Below are positions 42,473 through 54,810 of a stretch of 64,000 bases of DNA, one piece after another. A model generated the notes under the pieces. That model was not told where the DNA came from. It saw nothing but the letters and a program-made list of their open reading frames with translations, and made no database searches. How positions within the stretch are numbered: the first letter of the stretch is position 1; the number at the start of each line of letters is the position of its first letter. The stretch is taken from NCBI RefSeq assembly GCF_905147365.1, contig NC_056427.1:1493001-1557000 (forward strand), in the 5' to 3' direction. The translations under genes and the position numbers were made by a program. The DNA comes from Aricia agestis. Taxonomy: Eukaryota > Arthropoda > Insecta > Lepidoptera > Lycaenidae.

Positions 42473-42849
42473 TTTTAAATATTTAAAAATAAATTATATC
42501 AGCCAACGCGAGGCACATTCCGTTCATAATCCTAGTGAAACCCAACGAATTTGACAGATATTGAAACCTGTCCGTCTCTTTGCAGTCGAACTACTGGTAG
42601 TTATGTCTATTGTGGTACAACCATTCTAGAGGGCTATTCCTAACTTTCAATGTTGTTACGTCACCAGTCACGACAGAGTCCTGACGTATCCCACCAAACA
42701 CTGTCGTGTTGTCACCATGACATTTTGGCGCGTGGCCAAATTCGCCGTGACTCACATGTCCGCCAGTGTGCACGGAGCCTCTGCTAGATAAAAGAGACAC
42801 ACTGTAACCCTACGACTATAATAACTTGATATTTGAATTATAGCTCCCA
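42473..42849. other. No gene recognised
   Basis: Spacer of mixed composition with no supported feature. Confidence 0.4.
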
Positions 42850-43194
42850 CACCGGTTTCGGTGACTGTGGCCGGTTTCATTAAAACTAGGCCAGCTACGC
42901 AGGAGTAATTTTATAGTGCCCAAGTGTGTGCGCAGTACACAAGAGCACTCTCTATTCCTTTACTCTCATAACCCAGTGGCACGGAAGACCGACACGACCG
43001 GCGAGAGATCAGGCGCATGACCGACTTTTTACATGCCCATGCGACGCATGGATCATCTTACTTGTCAGACAATCAGGTGATCAGCCTGCATTGTCCTAAC
43101 CAAACTTGGAAATAACATGTTTTCAACGCGGGAATCGATCCCACGACCTCTGAGTCAAGAGCCGCACTCTAGTATACCACTAGACCACGGAGGC
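42850..43194 (-). mobile_element. tRNA-derived SINE (family B)
   Basis: Close copy of 33178-33530 with the same orientation and order. The head has a small atac insertion in the A-box region (actctagtataccactagacc). Confidence 0.82.
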
Positions 43195-43306
43195 GTTATC
43201 CTATATCCGAATACAAACTAGCCGAAGGTCGTCCTGAATAATTATGGGTAAACTAGTTGTGTAGTGTTTTAAAATGAGAATAAAGTTTATTATTATTATT
43301 ATATAA

Positions 43307-43505
43307 GGCCCGCAACTCCGTTGCGCCTAGATTTGCTTATCGTGCTGGAACCGTAAATTTTTTCGGGATAAAAAGTATCCTATGTTCTTTCTCGGGACTC
43401 AAAGTAGGTATGTCCATTCCAAATTTCAGCAAAATCGAATCAGCGGTTTGGGCGTGAAGAGGTAACCAACAGACAGACAGACACACAAAATAATATTAGT
43501 ATGGA
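43307..43505 (-). mobile_element. Short Helitron-like element (GTCT family)
   Basis: Minus strand begins tccatactaatattattttg, contains gtctgtctgtctg and the gtcccgagaaagaacatagg core. The CTAG end is lost where it meets a tta-rich tail of a preceding retroelement (aataaagtttattatta). Confidence 0.68.
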
Positions 43506-44604
43506 TGTTGTGACAGATTCTTAAAAGTTTAATGCATTGCAGTGTGAGTGGCACCTACAACACCAACAAACAAACTTTAAAAGAAAACATCTTTAATATG
43601 ACATGGCGACGTATTATTTCTATGCCAACAGGTGATGATCACCACATTTGTTGTTTTAGAAAATTAACACCCAGAATTAAAAAAGACACAATTTCTCTGA
43701 CCTAGCTAAGCAAACACTAATAACGTGGTGACATTTGTGAACCCAGCAGTGTGACGTCGCAATAAAAAATGTCACTATTCAATCAATTAAATTTAAAGTG
43801 TGATGTCACAAAACTTTGGACTCCTTGTCACGCCCTGTCTCACGTCAACACTCTCCCCCCCCCTCTTGAGGTGCGACACACTTTATGGATGACCCCTTAT
43901 AAGTGTGGCGTTGGAAATCGTAAAATTTTTACGACGCGGTATTCTAATAAAACACACCAACACCTACTTACATCGACCTGCGATATTATTTTCGCCCGTG
44001 CTCTTACGTCCACTGACAATTCCAATACCTACTTCTCGAACAGTAGGTACTTGGGAGCCTCTAAGGGAGATCTTCAGACCGAGCGAGATAGCAAGCTAGG
44101 TCAGGCCAAAGACTTCTATTGAAACTGAGGTAGACGAGGTATACGCACCAAATGTTCCGCCGTTCCAATAGAGATAATTCAGTTGCGGTCAGTGTTCACT
44201 GACGCGCTGTACGCGACGGTCGTATGCGAAACTACAAAAAAGTGTCATTTTAAGGCTGTATCTCATTCTAAAACTCATTTTAACTGTAGTTTAAATTTAA
44301 TTAAAATTATTATTAATTTGTACATAATTGTAATTATTAATTTGATAATTTTTCTTAATTTGTAATAGACTTTCTTGCAGTCTATTTGCGGCAGTTTGTT
44401 TACCTGATCTTTGGGGGAATTACGCTTGCGTTCGGTATGATCGAATACCATAGTGCATAGGCCATCCTTGTCACTTTTGTTACAAAATAATATTGGCATC
44501 TCGCACTTGACTACGTAGATACTTTTATTTTGTGGTGTGTATGTAATGTTTTGAGTGTATTGTTTTAGCATTGCTTTTTAAATGACATTTCGTAAAGTAC
44601 ACCA
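43506..44604. other. No gene recognised
   Basis: The 117-codon frame at 43769 has no family features. ctaggtcaggccaaagactt near 44094 and gaaactgaggtagacgaggt near 44120 are MITE-like pieces related to 44605-44650. Confidence 0.4.
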
Positions 44605-46041
44605 CGTCTACCTCAGTTTAAATAGAAGTCTTTGGGTCAGGCCGAAGCCCACTGACGTCTTTTCAAACATTGTACAATATGTCACCCTGAGATCACATCA
44701 AAGGGTTTTCGTGGTTGGATACCGCTGTCGACCCTGGCGACACAGGAGATACAGTGGTGTGAACATGCGGTGGGCCAAGGCCCGTTTAAAAAAAGTCCTG
44801 ACGTTCTCAAAAACTTCGAGAGTGCGATGCAGAATCATGGTTCTGCATCGCACAAATTCATTCTAGTTGCGGATACCGCCACTGTACGATTCTATGAATT
44901 CTTCCGTAGCTTGCTGCTTATGTTATGTTGATGTTGGGGTAATATAAATATTTTCCCGTTTCTCCGCTGGCCGACGAATTAGTGACCCCATCATTATTGG
45001 CTATAAACTGGTTATTCGCCGTTTAAGCGGCGCTTGGGAGGTGCTTAACGGGCCCTTAACGTTTATGCTATCGTTTAAAAGCGATTGGTTTTTTAGGGCT
45101 AACGGGCAGGACTTATCGTTTAAGCCAATTTGGGACATTGATATTGATTTATCCATTAGGCTCGATGTATATGCGTCCGCCCAAACGTAAGGTTTGGCGG
45201 CAACTCCGCGAAGTCACACTTGTATGTAAATGTCAGAACGACCGCGCCCCAATTTAAATACTGTATACATGCCTGTGATCTCGCGGTATAGCGGCCAAAC
45301 CCCGCGTTAATCTATGAATACTGACTGACTTGACATACAGATTTTTGCATTTATAATCAGGGCGAGCGAAGCGGGCCCTAGTATATCTCACAACCTGAGC
45401 ACTTTACGAAAAAACTATATGTAATTTTAATTTATATAAAAATGTATTATCATCACGTTCGTTACTATTAAAATATAAAAAAAAACTGCCTTAAAGATTA
45501 TTACCACGCAGAAAAACGACGCGAGCCCTCACAAAGCTAGTACTACTAGTACTACTAATACTAGCTAAAAGCTAGTGTTAGTATGGAAAGTACCTATCGC
45601 TTGTCCTCTACAATATCAGTCCCGACTACCGATATTAGTTACCAGGATATAGGAATTTAATATCGCATCTTGCCACCAATATAGAACCAGCTGAGCGGAA
45701 AAATCCTTTGCGATTGCGTTTTGTATACCGGGTGCAATTGGGATATTGGAGGACAATCCTCAGACAAATGTGTTGTTTGAGGATTGTCCAGTGTCCTCCA
45801 ATATCGCCGATCGATCTTAAACTTCCGCGCGGTCATCACATTACATTAAATAACAGCATCATAAAACGCAGTAAACCTCCAACACACGTGAAACCGCAAC
45901 TCCAAAGAAACCACAAACAGACAAACAAACAATATTTCCGTCATCCCTCCGTTCTTCAGCCTCGGGGTAAACAAACAACGTTTATAACTCAAACAGCGGC
46001 ATCTAATTACCCCACATGGGGTATGGGGGTACACCCCATAA
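44605..46041. other. No gene; MITE pieces
   Basis: 44680-44770 is a copy of the 30260 repeat. 44820-44855 holds a gtgcgatgcagaa/ttctgcatcgcac palindrome. 45165-45320 has tatgcgtccgcccaaacg and accccgcgttaat, relating it to the 59393 MITE. 45738-45806 is a hairpin (gatattggaggacaatcctcag...). No gene. Confidence 0.45.
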
Positions 46042-46472
46042 GAGCCAGTCCACACGGCGCGTTGCGTCAGCGCTGCCGTTGCGTTGTTTTACATACTGAT
46101 AACCAAGACGTTTACACGGCGCGTTGCGTCGTGACTTATGACAGCAGCACGCAACGCAAACATGGCCTGTAGACAAGTGGCAAAGCGCTAACGCTAACGC
46201 TAGCGCTACAAAATGTATGCGATTTGACATATTTAATTAAGTCATCGCTTCGCTAGCGAATACTAATGTCAAATTCATACATTTTGTAGCGTTAGCGTTT
46301 TGCCACTTGTCTACGGGGGCAGGACGGACAGCAGCCCCCGAGACGAAGCGGGAGGGGGTGTTGACGTTAAGACTGCTTCGCAATAACGCTGCGATGACGC
46401 AGCGCCCGTGTGGCCGGCTATGCGTCAAAATGTTTGCATTGCTACGACGCAACGCGCCGTGTGGACTGGCTC
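46042..46472. mobile_element. TAA/TTA-flanked MITE hosting another MITE
   Basis: Ends gagccagtccacacggcgcg / inverse cgcgccgtgtggactggctc, with TAA at 46039-46041 and TTA at 46473-46475. The interior is interrupted by the 46165-46321 element. Confidence 0.78.
46165..46321. mobile_element. MITE 'cctgtagacaagtggcaaa'
   Basis: Inverted ends gcctgtagacaagtggcaaa / tttgccacttgtctacggggg, with (gctaac)n and gctagcg units inside. Second copy at 54811-54983. Confidence 0.75.
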
Positions 46473-46965
46473 TTACCCCACCTTGGGGTAAGATGGCCTC
46501 AAGGCGTGTTATGGGAAATTGAGACGTCAGGGACGCGAAGATTTGCTGAAGGCGGCTAGGCCAGTTAGAGAAAATGCCAAAAAAGTTATTTATCCCTACT
46601 AAAATTATTGATGTGAGAGCAAAATGTGAGGCGATTCATACGGTTACTACACGCCTCGGGAGGCTCCGTCCGCATGATGAGGAATTTCGCGGGAACCGTA
46701 CATTTTCTGCAATAAAACCCCCTTTGCAGAATCTAATCCTAAATATGTATATACGATATTATTTTCCCTAAATTCTACTACAAAATCAAGACATTATTTG
46801 CTATATGACGGCGCCCACTTGATAAGTATGCAAATCGAATCTGCCTCGAGAGTCGAGACATACAAAAATATATTATGTCGCTTTGAAGACATGAGGAATC
46901 TAAAAATCTTTTAACATGAAATACCAATGATTTCCTTTGTTTTTTGCCAAAAAAATTGCGATAAA

Positions 46966-47342
46966 CGCCTTCATGGTACAGTGGTCTGGAAAATAAAAGA
47001 CTGTGGGTACATTCCCTGCGTTGGGAAGGACGTTGGCAAGGTAAGGACAATGCAGGCTGGTCACCTGATTGTCTGTCAGGTTGATCCATGCGTCAAATGA
47101 GCATGTAAAAAATCCTGCGCTTGATCACTCGCTAGTCGTGTCGGTCATCCGTTACATTGAGTTAAGAGAGGATTCATGTGTACTGCGCACACACTTGAGC
47201 ACTACAACCTCCTGCGCGCCTATTTAGGTCCTGCATCATCTCTCGCCGGTCGTGTCAGTTATCCACCCCATTGGGTTAAAAGAGTTATAGCGCACACACT
47301 AGCGCACTATAAAATTACTTGAAACCGGCAACCGAAACCCTA
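46966..47342 (+). mobile_element. tRNA-derived SINE (family B), diverged
   Basis: Head aacgccttcatggtacagtgg, then gacaatgcaggctggtcacc and a body with two related halves (gtgtgcgcagt-type and gcgcacacac motifs near 47188 and 47288), ending near ccggcaaccgaaacc. Possibly a partial internal duplication. Confidence 0.65.
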
Positions 47343-47548
47343 GTTTCTAAACCTATTACCATATGGCACTTGAAGCTCTCTTGGGGCCGCGTTTGGGTCC
47401 GCTTAAAGGACTTAAACTTTGTAATAGATCGTGGGAGGTGGGAACTTAGTTTGACGTGAAAATTAATATCATAAGCACATTATGATTGTATTGTTAATAT
47501 GTCTGGAATAATCTATTGTCGCCATCAGTATTTCCGGACCTATACGAC
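47343..47548. other. No gene recognised
   Basis: Short unannotated spacer. gccatcagtatttccggacc at its right end also occurs inversely near 61055 and may belong to the next retroposon. Confidence 0.4.
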
Positions 47549-47696
47549 CTGCAAACCTTCAAGAAGAGAGCGTCCCTCTTAAAAGGCCGGAAACACACGT
47601 GCAACTCTTCAAATGTTGCGAGTGTCCATGGGCGACGGTGGTTGCTTTCCATCAGGTGATCCGTTTGCTCGTTTGCCCCCTTATTTTATAGAAAAA
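47549..47696 (+). mobile_element. PolyA retroposon, 3' part (variant subfamily)
   Basis: cctgcaaaccttcaagaaga leads into ccctcttaaaaggccgg and the gtttgctcgtttgcccccttat tail. The upstream sequence differs from the main family and matches the inverse piece at 61008-61080. Confidence 0.7.
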
Positions 47697-47764
47697 TACT
47701 TTGCGTTTGGCAAAGTATCAAACCTTGCAATATTTTCGAAGTGAAATCATCCATATCACCTATA

Positions 47765-48028
47765 CAGTGTGTTAGTGTAAACACCGTTATCCTTGAAACC
47801 ATCAAATGAGCCCGTCAAAATGAACAACTTTTTCTATGAAAACAATGCTGGGAAGTCAAAAAAAATGCTGTCTTCATACGGATGCCCGGATCGACAATTT
47901 GTACGGGTATGAAGACAGATTTTTTTGAGTTCCCAGCATTGTTCTCATAGAAAAAGTTGTTCATTTTGACGGGCTCATTTGATGGTTTCAAGGATAACTG
48001 TGTTTACAGTTTATACTAACATCTTGTG
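47765..48028. mobile_element. TA-flanked palindromic MITE
   Basis: Near-complete foldback: accatcaaatgagcccgtca and its inverse, ttttctatgaaaacaatgct and its inverse. Outer ends start cagtgtgttagtg on the left, and TA flanks are present. Resembles mariner-type MITEs. Confidence 0.72.
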
Positions 48029-49395
48029 TACACCTCTACCATCCTTGTAGATCATTGTGGCTTCTTACATCTCGATAATGGTCCATATGGAGTTATAAAG
48101 CTTACCTGCAACAAAATAATACAACGTTAACATCTTTGGAGGACACACGTTACTATTAAAACTACTTCCGACGCACAGCACAGGAAATAAAATGTTTAGC
48201 CCACACGTTATAAACGACGACACATTACTAAAACATCTGATGTGTTCAGTACATAATGAAATGATAAATAAACAAATTTCCACCACTGTACGCCCTAAGC
48301 AGTCGATATCCACCGTCCACGACATTAAAAATACTAAAACCTATGGCCACACTATGCGCTTTCGTCTTTAATTTCCGTCATCTTCTTTCATTCAACTTTC
48401 GTTTTGGCGCATTCAATAATAGGGATGATGACAAGGTCAAAGATTAGCGAATTTTGTTAATAAAATAAAGAAATCACGGTGAAAAATAGGTGTTCCCAAA
48501 ATTACAGCTCGATAGCATTTGTATTTTTTTTGTTATGCGCCTTCAAAGTTGGATATTCAAGTCATTTTTTTTTTCAATTAAATTTCTTAATATTTGTATA
48601 CAATTCGATAACTTATGCAATTAAAAGCAACTTTTGTTATGAAACCACTTTCATAAACGCAATATTTAATATACCTGTCGAACAAAGTTGTCTCCCGATG
48701 CGTACAAACTACGAAAGACTGACGTCATACTTTCGTAGCACTTTGTATGGAGCGTTTCGGGCAGGTCTTTTTTATGAGATATTTGAATTGTCATATCTTG
48801 GTGAATTTTTAAGCTATCAGAATCATTCTTTCAACGTTGTTTCTATTTTTTAAGCGTCTTTCAATTACCGATAAGAAACAAAAATAGTCATCATGTCTAT
48901 TGAATACGTCAACGAACGCAACGCCAACATTGTCATTTTTGTTTTTTGGATACGGTCAGAGGGCATGCGTCGCGGGCATACCTCACGTTCGCTGTTGACT
49001 GCGCTATAACGCATGCCCTTGACGAACAGAAAAATGCACACTGTGGACAAAGCTATACAGTCATTTTTATCAACAGTACGTGCGCTAAACATAATTTCCC
49101 CGACTGTCACAATACACAATTACACAAATGCTAAACGTCAATTTCGCCGACTGCACACCTGCTAAACATTTTATTTCCCTGACCGTACACGTGCTAAACG
49201 GTCAATTATCTCGACGGTACGCCGTAAACAAACCACGCCACAAGAGACTCTGGCTGCTGCCACCGCGGCCAGCTGAACGCGTTACGCGAGCGTAACAAAA
49301 CAGCAACGGACAGAATTTATACGACAGGGGGACACAGAGCGCTTAGTGTGGACCGCAAAATAAATATCGTGCGGTACAAGTAGCTTCAGGCTGGA
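48029..49395. other. No gene recognised
   Basis: The 124-codon frame at 48479-48853 is a low-complexity hydrophobic frame containing a ctacgaaag/ctttcgtag hairpin, so it is not supported as a gene. 49100-49200 has loose tandem phrases (gtacacgtgctaaacg). Confidence 0.4.
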
Positions 49396-49667
49396 GCATA
49401 AAGTTAATATACCTAGCGGAATAGATAAACAAAGGCCTGAGCAAGAGAGATGTCACTATCGGTAACACTGCGTGGTAAAAAGAGACGTGTGATACATGAC
49501 AGCAGCACTCTTTTTTTGTCCAGTCGGCACGTGCCGCACGTTGACAATTTAATCTCATAGAAATCATGTTCAATCATGCTTGTGTAAGTGTAATACGTAC
49601 ACAATTTCGGTTTCGTTTGACAGCTCGAGATTGTTGCTCTATTCCGCTAGGTATATTTACTTTATGG
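49396..49667. mobile_element. TIR MITE (AGTTAATATAC family)
   Basis: Copy of 30861-31150 in the opposite orientation, with ends aaagttaatatacctagcgg / ccgctaggtatatttacttt. Confidence 0.75.
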
Positions 49668-49676
49668 GCTGGAGTC

Positions 49677-49851
49677 TGCGGGACTAAAACGGTCGTTTGG
49701 AGAATCATATTATGATTTATGATTCATTTTTTTTAATGGTCACTCTGCTTCAATCCATGTCTAGTAATTCGTACTAATTTGACATTCGTCAGTTTGACTG
49801 TTTTGACGATTTAGTTTCTGAATTGATTTTAGAGAAATTGCAAAATGCGTG
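49677..49851. mobile_element. MITE 'ctgcggggctaaaatgg', right end lost
   Basis: tctgcgggactaaaacggtc start and the interior of the 40320 copy up to gaaattgcaaaatg, where the retroposon at 49852 takes over. Confidence 0.68.
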
Positions 49852-50189
49852 GTAGAGCCATGCTTCGGCACGAATGGGCCGGCTCGACCGGAGAAATACC
49901 ACGGGCTCACAGAAAGCCGGCGTGAAACAGCGCTTGCGCAGTGTTTTGCCGAGTGAGTGAGTTTACCGGAGGCCCAATCCCCTACCCTATTCCCTTCCCA
50001 ACCCTTCCCTATTCCCTTCCTTACCCTCCCCTATTCCCTTCCCTACCCTCTCCTACCCTATTACCTCTTAAAAGGCCGGCAACACACCTGCAGTTCTTCT
50101 GATGCTGCGAGTGTCCATGGGCGACGGAAGTTGCTTTCCATCAGGTGACCCGTTTGCTCGTTTGCCCCCTTATTTAATTTAAAAAAAAA
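49852..50189 (+). mobile_element. PolyA retroposon copy (near full length)
   Basis: Head cgtggtagagccatgcttcg through VNTR to an A9 tail. Its 5' end abuts the MITE at 49677-49851. Confidence 0.85.
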
Positions 50190-50558
50190 ACTTTCCGGGA
50201 TAAAAAGAACCATAATAATAATATTATGTCCTTTCCCGTGAATCAAAGTATTTCCATGCCTAGGAGCCCCCGCAGACTGGCGACTGCGGACTTTTAGTCG
50301 GCCGATAGTTTGATCGATAGCTTAATCAGTACGAAGATGTATGAAGGTGCACGCACTAAACGACTAAACGATTTGTATCGGCCGATAATAATATACTGAA
50401 ACCCCAATTTGGTCAAACTATCGGCCGACTAAAAGTCTGCAGTCTGCGGGGGCTCTAATTTCAGCAAAGTCGGTTCAGCGGATTGGACGCGAAGAGGTAA
50501 CAGACAGACACACAATCATGAAAACTAGTACGCATCAGTACAGATATTAGTATAGATC
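50190..50558 (-). mobile_element. Helitron-like copy split by a MITE
   Basis: Left part 'tttcccgtgaatcaaagta...tccatgcc' and right part 'atttcagcaaagtcggttca...cagacagaca...ttagtatagat' join into the family consensus once 50263-50455 is removed. Confidence 0.7.
50263..50455. mobile_element. MITE 'gagcccccgcagactg'
   Basis: Ends ggagcccccgcagactg / inverse cagtctgcgggggctc. Longer arms cgacttttagtcggccgat-like pair with atcggccgactaaaagtc. Flanks cta/taa. Confidence 0.72.
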
Positions 50559-51097
50559 AGGGGTCACCAAATGGCAGACTGCGGTCCGCATCCGGACCGC
50601 CGACCCATTGTGTCGGGACCAAGCATGTTCGAAGTTGATCTTCGTTCATCTTAGGACTTCAACATCTCCAGGATTTAATTTTAATATCTACAGCTTGCAC
50701 CAATGTATCACTCCAAACTTCAGAGAGATAATTGGCTACAAAAATGGTCACTTTTAATAATAATAATAATAATAATATTAATGATTAAACTGTTCCATCA
50801 CCTGAAGTTGCTTGGCCACAAGCAACTTTAGTACACCCCGCAAGGGAGAAAATAAATATGTAAAAAACATAATAATAATAAGCTTTATTTGCCACTACAA
50901 AACACGGGACATATTTACTATTATAATATTATAATATTCCGCCGCCTTTTCTCAATGATATCTAAATAAATAGATACCTTAGATGTAATTTTCGTAATTA
51001 CCTGTGTTTAATATTTATTTTATATAAAAAGTATGGACCGCGAAGGTCATTTCATGTCTTAAAACGGACCCCGAGCGAAACTAATTGGTGACCCCTG
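50559..51097. mobile_element. Non-autonomous hAT element
   Basis: Ends caggggtcaccaaatgg / ccaattagt...ggtgacccctg, with a perfect 8-bp duplication gtatagat (50551-50558, 51098-51105). Contains gcggtccgcatccggaccgc and a (TAA)n run at about 50756-50782. Non-coding. Confidence 0.88.
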
Positions 51098-51105
51098 GTA
51101 TAGAT

Positions 51106-51532
51106 TAATAGAAAATGTTTACTGTGTACATTGAAAGGATTTGCTGGCGTCATTTACTTAATTCCATAATCCCAAACACAAGGAAAGAACTTAAAAATTA
51201 ACGCACGTCGCTCAAAACTATATTTCCCCGGGCGTACTCCAATTATGCCGAGACTCGAGAGCCAATATAAAATTAACCGTAATTTCATATCGCGAAATAA
51301 ACCTGAGAGTTAACTAACAATAAGATTCAAACTCGGAGCGGCTCGAATCGGGGGGTGTAAGGCATGAGCTGAAGCGATTACAGATTTTCAAAGATTTTTT
51401 TAAGTAAACCTTTAGCGACGTCATGCGGTTTTAATTTAAAAGTCCAGTCTAAAAAATTAGATACTAAGTTGGAGGAGGAACGGATTACGGTACGGACGGA
51501 CGGCATAAGAGAGGAAGTCATATTCTCCCTTT
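51106..51532. other. No gene recognised
   Basis: Spacer without a supported feature. Confidence 0.4.
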
Positions 51533-51819
51533 CCTTTTTTTTATGAGATAAGGGGGCAAACGAGCAAACGGGTCACCTGATGGAAAGCAACTTCTGTCGC
51601 CCATCGACACTCGCAGCATCAGAAGAGCTGCAAGTGCGTTGCCGGCCTTTTAAGAGGGAATAGGGTAACAGGGGAGGGAAGGGAAGGGAATAGGGTAGGG
51701 CATTGGGCCTCCGGTAAACTCACTCACTCGGCGAAACACAGCGCAAGCGCTGTTTCACGCCGGTATTCTGTGAGAACGTGGTATTTCTCCGGTCGAGCCG
51801 GCCCGTTCGTGCCGAAGGG
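51533..51819 (-). mobile_element. PolyA retroposon copy
   Basis: Minus-strand copy with T tail, caaacgagcaaacgggtcac module, short VNTR and head up to gccgaaggg. Confidence 0.8.
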
Positions 51820-52645
51820 CGCCTCTCAAACATAATATGAAGTAAGTAATTCCTGCAGTTTATTCTTTACTTTTCCCGCACTCCCTGATTATTATTATAT
51901 TGCCGATTGACATTGGCTTGACAGAATGTTAAAAAAAGGTTTTAAAACTACATAATATACACCACAATATATTTAAATGACGAAAAAAGTAAGTGGCGTA
52001 CAAAAATAGACTTTTAGCATTGCACAACTTATACAAAAATACTGCATCCAATTAGGTAAAATCATGAGAATTGGCCGAAAATAGACAAGATTATAACGAT
52101 TTGGCTATAATCACAGACATAGATCTATGTCTGTGGCTATATTATAATATTCTAAGCCTAGGTATTATCCAGACCTGTTTCTCAGACCGGTACGATACTG
52201 GTCTTGTTTTTCAACTCGGCAACATGATATTATTACCTACTTAATTAAATATACATAATATTATGAGCAAAGAACATTGATAATAAAAAATATTTATATG
52301 TATAAAATGTTTAGACGGACTAATGTCCAAAAAAAATTAAAACATAAAAACATATCTAGCAGCTTTAACCACTTTTTTGGCTGACAAAAAAAAACCAGTC
52401 CTGTCGCTGGTTAAACATTTTTTTTTCATGCCAAACTGCACATAGCCACTAAATAAGTTTTCACTTCAACAAGGAAGCACAGTGTCCGATAATCTTGTAA
52501 ATCTCTATCACAAGATCTAGCGATTAGCGATCCGCGTCCGCCTATGACGTACACCACACTACCGATCTATACCGTCGAGTTTACGGGTAGATTCAATTAA
52601 TTTACACCGATAACACCTTTACGACTATGGACTGGGTTACTACGA
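51820..52645. other. No gene recognised
   Basis: AT-rich spacer. A small palindrome catagatctatg lies at about 52119. Confidence 0.4.
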
Positions 52646-52836
52646 TCCATACTAAAATTGTAAAGAGTTTATTTGTTTGAACGCGCTAATCGAACAAATT
52701 GCTCGACCCATTTTTATGTTATTTGGCACAGATATAGAGTAGATTATAGAGAAGGACATACAAGGATACTTTTTATAGAAAAATGTACGGTTCCCGAAAA
52801 AAAATATTTTTTACGCGAGCCGCGCAGAACATCTAC
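52646..52836 (+). mobile_element. Helitron-like element, second family, short
   Basis: A|TC start (tccatactaaaattgtaaag), body with atgttatttggcacagatat, end acgcgagccgcgcagaacat followed by ctac in place of ctag. Confidence 0.65.
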
Positions 52837-53751
52837 TCGTAGTATTACATAAACAGATACAACCAAAATACTTATTTTTCTTTTGGATGATCGGGTAAGC
52901 ACGTTCCTCAAGGTTGTAGAATGAATTCTATCAAAGCAACATTGTTTAAAACACAATTTAGCCAACATAAACATATCACAACAAAGTATCTGCAATACCC
53001 GGTGACATCCAGATGCGATAAAAATCGAAAAACTAGTTGCAACCAACACTTCATTATAAAACACTAAATATTCGTGCCAACCACGTTTTTAGCGACCGCA
53101 CGCATTCAAATTTCAACTGTATTTCTTCGGCCATAAAATTCATTTTCATTCGAACCAAATATCTCTATTTCTATAATCAACAATCTAATTTAAATTCTAT
53201 TTTTAACCGCATAAAGTTCATTTTACTTCATTTTTTATTTTCTTCGATATCATCTCTATTACCACCCCATAGAGTTCGCTTCTACGCCTAGCCAAATTTC
53301 CTTCACCTGCTAAATTAATTTTAACTCTATTCCTCAGGTATTAGGGTTCATTATGCCATGTAATTAGGCTGTCTACTCAGCTGGTAAATGTCGCATGGCG
53401 AGTGGCCACTTTTATCGATCTGTAAATAAATGTTAATGAACCAATGAATTTAGGACCGTTGTTAGTTAATAATTCTCCCTCCGTCCATCCATCTATCACG
53501 GTACAATTCAATTTGTAAGTTACGCTTAGCGTCCACCGCACCTAATGCCTCGATTACACCTACCGAGTAGAATGGCGAGGCAGTGCTCCCGGCTGTCCGT
53601 CCCACTCGCCAACCGCTAATATTATGATAAGACCCTCTGATAAGGCCTCAGCCTCGAAATATTTTCCGGTTATACGACCGGTTTTCGAAAACAGCGGCGC
53701 CGCCGCGCCGTTGCTCCCGCCCCGCTGCCCGCTGATTTCGAGACGGACGCC
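52837..53751. other. No gene recognised
   Basis: 53040-53340 has three imperfect ~60-bp units containing ataaa(a/g)ttcattt, suggesting an old tandem repeat. The 106-codon frame at 52744-53064 starts inside a Helitron-like copy and has no family features. Confidence 0.4.
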
Positions 53752-53925
53752 CAGGGCCCCCGCTACCAAATGTGTAATGTGTGCAATGCACACGGGCGCC
53801 ATCCTCTAGGGGCGCCAAATTGCCATATTTAGGGGCGCGAAAACCAAGGTCCCAAAAAATCTGCCTAAAGGGGCGCCAAAATCCTTTTTTGCACACAGGC
53901 GCCAGTAGCCCTTACGGGGGCCCTG
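53752..53925. mobile_element. hAT-like GC-rich MITE
   Basis: Ends cagggcccccg / cgggggccctg, flanked by cggacgcc and ctgacgcc (7 of 8 match), fitting an 8-bp hAT duplication. Interior repeats gggcgcc. Confidence 0.65.
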
Positions 53926-54259
53926 CTGACGCCTAAGATCAAGCAAGTGAAGGATTTGGGAAGGAGCGGGCTCTCAGCCAATACGCCGCGACTGCGCAGC
54001 GAATACGTAGCGAACACGCCGCGACTCCGCACTGCATACGTCGCGGACACGTCGCGGATACGCACCGGACAGGCTGATGATGCTCGATGCAACATGCACC
54101 CAACTCCGCAATTCCCATCAGGTAATTCTCAATTAAGTTCCCAATAATCATTAATCACCATTCGGCGTCTCGCGCTGCACACCGCAGCGCTGTCAAACGG
54201 TTGACAGATTTAGCGCCGAAATTACTATCTACCCGCAAACACTACTAGAGATCGCACAG
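53926..54259. other. No gene; short GC-rich tandem units
   Basis: 53985-54060 repeats cgcgactgcgcagcgaatac-type units (agcgaacacgccgcgact, tcgcggacacg). Not recognised as a gene. Confidence 0.4.
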
Positions 54260-54559
54260 GAACCATGCTTCGGCACGAACGGGCAGGCTCGACCGTAGAA
54301 ATACCACGCTCTCACAGAAAACCGGCGTGAAACAGCGCTTGCGCTGTGTTTCGACGAGTGAGTGAGTTTACCGGACGCCCAATCTCTTACCCTTCCCTAC
54401 CCTTCCTTATTCCCTTCCTTACCCTCCCCTATTCCCTTTTAAAAGGCCGGCAACGCACCTGCAGCTCTTCTGATGTTGCGAGTGTCCTTGGGCGACGGAA
54501 GTTGCTTTCCATCAGGTGACCCGGTTGCTCGTTTGCCCTCTTATTAAAATAAAAAAAGA
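54260..54559 (+). mobile_element. PolyA retroposon copy
   Basis: Head aaccatgcttcggcacgaac, VNTR, ggccggcaacgcacctgcag, tail module and A-rich end. Confidence 0.8.
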
Positions 54560-54810
54560 TACTTGCAGGTGGCACTTTCTTTGTTACATAAGAGAACTTG
54601 CAGAGACTATAAGCACCACATGTCAAGTAAATAATCGAATAAGTTTAGAATTGACGACGATTCATCGCAGTACCTCCGTTACGCACATTTCCTATAAGTC
54701 ACACGCAATTTTTGAGATCGCTCAGCGAAACTGGAGTTAATGGGTGCATTTTTACAATTTAAACAGTAACGTGTCACCATCTGCTCGCAATCTACAAATA
54801 GCGAAGCCTG

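Noticed and set aside
45708..46172. 154-codon open frame
   Set aside because: Spans a hairpin and the end of a TAA/TTA-flanked MITE. No family features.
48479..48853. 124-codon open frame as a secreted or membrane protein gene
   Set aside because: Low-complexity hydrophobic composition with no family motif, and it spans a ctacgaaag/ctttcgtag hairpin. More likely chance in AT-rich repeat DNA.
53560..53896. GC-rich overlapping frames on both strands
   Set aside because: They cross a hAT-like GC-rich MITE and show no domain.
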